From: Actinomycetes bacterium
GTDB taxonomy: Bacteria > Actinomycetota > Acidimicrobiia > Spongiisociales > UBA4744
Assembly: GCA_024641205.1 (NCBI GenBank)
Contig: JAHEDM010000073.1
Location: forward strand, 1 to 9,282
Reading direction: 5' to 3'
Length of the DNA: 9,282 nt
Shown in pieces: positions 6,744 to 9,282 of the stretch. Below the pieces are notes generated by a model. That model saw only the letters and a list, made by a program, of their open reading frames with translations. It ran no database searches and was not told the DNA's origin. A program made the translations under genes and the position numbers. The first letter of the stretch is position 1, and the number at the start of each line of letters is the position of its first letter.

Positions 6744-6812
6744 CCTCCCCAGGCACAGACGGGGGAGGTGGTTTCGCCGACAGGCGAACCCGGAGGGGGC
6801 ATCGCCCCACCG
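6744..6812. repeat. Run of three GC-rich hairpins, putative REP-like element
   Basis: Three adjacent stem-loops are visible. Hairpin 1 pairs CCTCCCC (6744-6750) with GGGGAGG (6762-6768). Hairpin 2 pairs TTCGCC (6773-6778) with GGCGAA (6783-6788) around a GACA loop, and after one mismatch two more G-C pairs extend it. Hairpin 3 pairs GGGGC (6796-6800) with GCCCC (6804-6808) around a 3-nt loop. The run ends about 30 nt before the putative -10 box of the ExoA-type gene. The look is that of dispersed intergenic palindromic repeats. The purine-rich GGAGGGGG inside it is not placed to serve any start codon. Function is unknown; it could insulate the divergent promoters or be a genome-wide repeat copy. 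Confidence 0.65.
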
Positions 6813-6841
6813 GGCAACACATTCGTCACCCAATCCGGCGG

Positions 6842-6847
6842 TATGCT
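6842..6847 (+). promoter_or_regulatory. Putative -10 box for a leaderless ExoA-type glycosyltransferase transcript
   Basis: TATGCT (TANNNT pattern) ends 6 nt before GTG 6854. Transcription would then begin on the start codon itself. No Shine-Dalgarno lies at working distance, which agrees with a leaderless mRNA. Confidence 0.5.
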
Positions 6848-6853
6848 CGCAGC

Positions 6854-7855
6854 GTGTCCGAGCATCCATCCGTCAGCTTGTTGCTTCCAGTTCTCAACGA
6901 GATCGAGAACATTGAGGCGTGCATCGATTCGGTGGCCAACCAGGACTACGCGGGGCCCCTGGAAGTGCTTGTTGCCGAGGGTGGTTCGACGGACGGCACT
7001 GCGGAGCGGCTGGCTGAGTGGGCCCGTGTTGGCGACATCGAGATCAAGGTCTTCTGGAACCCACAACGCAGGCAGTCGTTTGGACTCAACCTCCTGGCCT
7101 CGGTATCGACTGCGGAGATCCTGATCCGCATCGACGCCCACACAACCTACGCAGCCGATTACGTATCGAAGTCGGTCGAGGCTCTCCTCGACTCGGCGGC
7201 GGTGGCGGTGGGCGGCCGCCTCGAACCGGCGGGGAACGCGCCTTTCGGCAAGGCGGTCGCACTCGCCATGCAGTCACGGCTTGCCATCGGGCCCGGCGTG
7301 TTCCACCACGCCGACTCCCGCCGTGAAGCAGACACGGTCTATCTCGGAACGTTTCGGCGCTCAGACTTCATAGCATCGGGCGGCTATCAGCACCTGCCGT
7401 ACGGCGTCGCCGAGGATGCCGACCTCTACTACCGGTGGAGGGCAGCAGGGAAAACGATCCTCCTGGACCCAGCCATCAAGTCGACGTATCTTCCGCGGGA
7501 GACGATGCGCAGCCTCGGTCGACAGTTCTACCGCTACGGAGCAGGCAAGGCCGACATGCTCTATGTCAACGGACGATGGCCATCCTGGCGACCGCTGGCA
7601 CCCCTCCTACTGGTGATCGCCCTCGTGGGTACGCTTCTGCTGGCAATCGCGACTGGAATCCGGCTGCCGTTCTGGTCCCTGCTGGCGATATGGATCGTGG
7701 CTCTCCTGCTGGCCGCACGGGTCGCACGCCGGCCGGCCGACCGAATCCGAGTGTCCATCGCGGCCGCCATCATGCACCTCAATTACGGGGCGGGCCTGTT
7801 TCGTGGTCTGATCCGGCGTCCTTCAGCGGTGCGGAAAGCCACCAACGCCTCCTAG
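6854..7855 (+). CDS. Family 2 glycosyltransferase, ExoA-like (succinoglycan-type)
   Basis: A 333-aa protein from GTG 6854. The GT-A domain covers ~5-235: 'SLLLPVLNE' (8-16), 'EGGSTDGT' (42-49), 'NPQRRQSFGLN' (69-79), the DxD-equivalent 'RIDAHTTY' (92-99), 'ADTVYLGTFRRSDF' (159-172), 'GGY' (176-178), 'AEDADLYYRWRAAG' (186-199) and 'RQFYRYGAGKA' (223-233). The 'R-x-D-A-H' and 'D-T-V-Y-L-G-x-F-R-R' blocks are characteristic of ExoA of succinoglycan synthesis, a beta-1,4-glucosyltransferase that extends a lipid-linked oligosaccharide on the cytoplasmic face. Two membrane segments follow (~249-268 and 272-290). Sugar and acceptor here are unknown. The open frame extends upstream to 6731, but that part crosses the hairpin repeats and lacks family similarity. 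GTG 6854 starts right before the first beta strand and has a leaderless-type -10 box. Confidence 0.93.
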   Translation: MSEHPSVSLLLPVLNEIENIEACIDSVANQDYAGPLEVLVAEGGSTDGTAERLAEWARVGDIEIKVFWNPQRRQSFGLNLLASVSTAEILIRIDAHTTYAADYVSKSVEALLDSAAVAVGGRLEPAGNAPFGKAVALAMQSRLAIGPGVFHHADSRREADTVYLGTFRRSDFIASGGYQHLPYGVAEDADLYYRWRAAGKTILLDPAIKSTYLPRETMRSLGRQFYRYGAGKADMLYVNGRWPSWRPLAPLLLVIALVGTLLLAIATGIRLPFWSLLAIWIVALLLAARVARRPADRIRVSIAAAIMHLNYGAGLFRGLIRRPSAVRKATNAS

Positions 7856-7863
7856 GTGTTCCG

Positions 7864-9012
7864 TCAATCCCCTTCGTGGGGCGTGTGATACCAGCCGCGG
7901 CTGAATAGTCCCATCACTCTCGCAGGCAGGTACAGGATTCCCACGAGGGTCAGGATCGGGTATCGCAGCAGGTAGCGGGACTCCACTCCGTCGCGAGCCA
8001 GAAACGGCAAAGGCGCCAAGAACTGCAGCAGAGCGACAGACATCCATAGCGGCCAGGAGAGCAGGTAGCCGCTTGGCCACAACGCCGCTACACCGGTAAG
8101 AATCACGGTGAGAAGCGCAAGGAAAGTCCGCCCCGGCTGTACGAGCCGGGCGGCGAGATCGGTGGTTCCTGGTCGCCGTGACCTGAGTAGCGCTCCGAAG
8201 TGGCGGCGGGCCACATGGGCTCGCCCGGTTGCCCACCGGGCTCGCTGCCGGACGGCAACACCAAGGGATTGCGGTTTCTCGTCTCTGATCCGGATGTCGT
8301 GAATCCACCGAACCGGATGCCCGGCCAAGGCCAACTTCACACCAAGTTCCTGATCCTCGGTGAGGGATGAGCCGAACCCCCCGACCGCTTCGATTGCCGT
8401 GGCGGTCAGCGCCATTCCCGTTCCGCCCAGGTCGGCCGGCCAGCCGAGATTGTGCCTGGCAAGCTGCACCATCCTGTTCGAGGCCCAATAGCTGAGCGCC
8501 GAGGCCGTTGCCATGGGGGACACATCAGGGTTGGCGGTATCCAGGTAGGTCTGCACCACCGTTGCTCCCGCATCGAGTTCGTCGGAGATGCGTCCCAGGA
8601 AGCCGGCGGGAAGCCGGTTGTCTGCATCGATGACAACCAGCGTGTCGTCGCCGTCGAGTGGGCGATGCTCCAGATACCAGGCAAGGGCTGCCCCCTTTCC
8701 ATCCTGACCTTCCAGACGCTCAGCCACGAGAGCACTCGATCGAGCGATCTCCACCGTGCGGTCGTGGCAGCGATCGGCCAGAACCCAAACCTCGAAACCG
8801 TCCGCCGGATAGTCCTGCAGGACGAGGTCGTCTAGTAAGTCACTGATCACGGCCTCTTCATCGTGCGCCGGAATCACTACGCGCAATCGGCGCTGCCGAT
8901 TCCCAACAGCCGGAGGAGGTGGAGTGTGCCAGCCCATGACGGCTACCCCCAGGTTGTACAAGACAACAGTGACCAACAAGGCCTGAAGCGCGATGGAGAG
9001 GATCTCAAGCAT
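7864..9012 (-). CDS. Membrane-bound family 2 glycosyltransferase (EpsO/BcsA-like, processive-type motifs)
   Basis: A 382-aa protein from ATG 9012. An N-terminal membrane segment (~4-27) precedes the GT-A domain (~43-270): 'VVIPAHDEE' (45-53), 'VLADRCHDRT' (77-86), DAD (129-131), 'GGTGM' (196-200), 'TEDQELG' (218-224) and Q-R-A-R-W (256-260). The D, DxD, ED and QxxRW set is that of membrane glycosyltransferases of the cellulose/hyaluronan synthase and EpsO type, which elongate exported polysaccharides or transfer a sugar at the membrane. Three C-terminal membrane segments follow (~296-318, 319-340, 350-372). The frame stays open up to 9150, but that start would overlap the WecB coding sequence by 75 nt antisense. 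ATG 9012 puts the signal-anchor at the very N-terminus and has TAGCCT 7 nt upstream. The gene converges on the ExoA-type gene with only 8 bp between stops. Donor sugar unknown. Confidence 0.93.
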   Translation of the reverse strand: MLEILSIALQALLVTVVLYNLGVAVMGWHTPPPPAVGNRQRRLRVVIPAHDEEAVISDLLDDLVLQDYPADGFEVWVLADRCHDRTVEIARSSALVAERLEGQDGKGAALAWYLEHRPLDGDDTLVVIDADNRLPAGFLGRISDELDAGATVVQTYLDTANPDVSPMATASALSYWASNRMVQLARHNLGWPADLGGTGMALTATAIEAVGGFGSSLTEDQELGVKLALAGHPVRWIHDIRIRDEKPQSLGVAVRQRARWATGRAHVARRHFGALLRSRRPGTTDLAARLVQPGRTFLALLTVILTGVAALWPSGYLLSWPLWMSVALLQFLAPLPFLARDGVESRYLLRYPILTLVGILYLPARVMGLFSRGWYHTPHEGD

Positions 9013-9019
9013 CGCCACG

Positions 9020-9025
9020 AGGCTA
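9020..9025 (-). promoter_or_regulatory. Putative -10 box for the membrane glycosyltransferase
   Basis: TAGCCT on the minus strand ends 7 nt before ATG 9012, the same geometry as for the moeB-type gene. It supports ATG 9012 as the start and a leaderless mRNA. No Shine-Dalgarno is present. Confidence 0.48.
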
Positions 9026-9059
9026 GTGGCGCCCAGTACATCTACGTATCTCGCGGCGC

Positions 9060-9065
9060 TACTCT
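9060..9065 (+). promoter_or_regulatory. Putative -10 box upstream of wecB
   Basis: TACTCT (TANNNT) ends 10 nt before ATG 9076, which would leave a leader of only about 3-4 nt. It lies in the 63-bp divergent gap shared with the membrane glycosyltransferase promoter. No Shine-Dalgarno is visible. Weaker than the other -10 calls because of the spacing. Confidence 0.35.
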
Positions 9066-9075
9066 CCCTACCGCT

Positions 9076-9282
9076 ATGGACCAGCAGCTCCCCAACAAGT
9101 CGATTGCCGTTGTTCTCGGCACCCGTCCGGAGATCGTCAAGCTCGCCCACATCATCCGTTTGCTAGGCGATGCGGCTTGGGTTATCCACACGGGCCAGCA
9201 CTACGACCCCAATCTCTCCGCATCCTTCTTCACAGAGCTCTCCCTCCCGGAGCCCGACTTGTTTCTCGAAGTCGGTGGAAGA
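9076..9282 (+). CDS. wecB: UDP-N-acetylglucosamine 2-epimerase (non-hydrolysing), N-terminal 69 codons
   Basis: The first 69 residues are present and the gene runs off the right edge. The sequence matches the start of the WecB/MnaA family: 'VVLGTRPEIVKLAHII' (12-27), with the GTRPE loop at 15-19, then 'HTGQHYD' (38-44), 'FF.EL.LPEPD' (51-61) and 'LEVGG' (64-68). Family knowledge: the cytoplasmic enzyme interconverts UDP-GlcNAc and UDP-ManNAc and supplies ManNAc for wall teichoic acids, enterobacterial common antigen, capsules and secondary cell-wall polymers. It is transcribed divergently from the membrane glycosyltransferase. Its presence suggests the locus makes or uses a ManNAc-containing polymer. 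Catalytic residues further along cannot be checked here. Confidence 0.93.
   Translation, partial: MDQQLPNKSIAVVLGTRPEIVKLAHIIRLLGDAAWVIHTGQHYDPNLSASFFTELSLPEPDLFLEVGGR

Noticed and set aside
6731..6853. 41-codon upstream extension of the ExoA-type glycosyltransferase
   Set aside because: It reads through the hairpin repeat, is Arg/Gly-rich, and precedes the normal family start. GTG 6854 with a -10 box 6 nt upstream is better.
6310..6869. Minus-strand open frames over the heptamer and hairpin repeats
   Set aside because: Their translations are repeat-derived (CLLPTAYCLL-like) or mirror the Wzy-type gene in another frame. No start signal.
9013..9150. 46-codon upstream extension of the minus-strand membrane glycosyltransferase
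   Set aside because: It would overlap 75 nt of the clear WecB coding sequence antisense and place a hydrophilic tail before the membrane anchor.

Overview
The window reads as a chromosomal segment of a GC-rich actinobacterium, most likely an uncultivated-type Acidimicrobiia relative. This placement is inferred from high GC, GTG starts, apparently leaderless promoters, and surface-layer homology (SLH) repeats of the 'G-x-T-x-G-C-x5-C-P ... R-W-Q-M-A-x-F-L' style. No rRNA, tRNA, CRISPR array, transposase or integrase is visible. Seven protein genes cover nearly all of the sequence, and both outermost genes are cut by the window edges.

Left part (1-6569), all on the minus strand. In transcription order it holds: an O-antigen ligase/polymerase-type membrane protein (6569-5244); a secreted zinc amidase of the PGRP/Amidase_2 type with three C-terminal SLH domains (5169-3157); a secreted SpoIID/LytB-type protein, also with three SLH domains (3160-1244); and a rhodanese-ThiF/MoeB-type adenylyltransferase (1141 to the left edge). 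The amidase and SpoIID-type genes overlap by an ATGA and are probably translationally coupled. A near-perfect 52-bp palindrome separates the SpoIID-type gene from the moeB-type gene.

Right part (6570-9282). A 284-bp divergent intergenic region holds heptameric tandem repeats and a run of GC-rich hairpins. It is followed by an ExoA-like family 2 glycosyltransferase on plus (6854-7855), a convergent membrane-bound family 2 glycosyltransferase on minus (9012-7864), and, divergent from that, the first 69 codons of a UDP-GlcNAc 2-epimerase (WecB) on plus from 9076.

Taken together this is a cell-envelope locus. The glycosyltransferases, the Wzy/WaaL-type protein and WecB point to synthesis of an exported or wall-linked polysaccharide. 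The two SLH enzymes point to peptidoglycan remodelling at a surface held by a secondary wall polymer. The most interesting feature is the coupled amidase/SpoIID pair. It joins the two activities that endospore formers combine in the SpoIIP-SpoIID machine, but here both proteins carry matching SLH triplets and there is no sign of sporulation genes. All functional statements come from motif recognition by eye; no database search was run.
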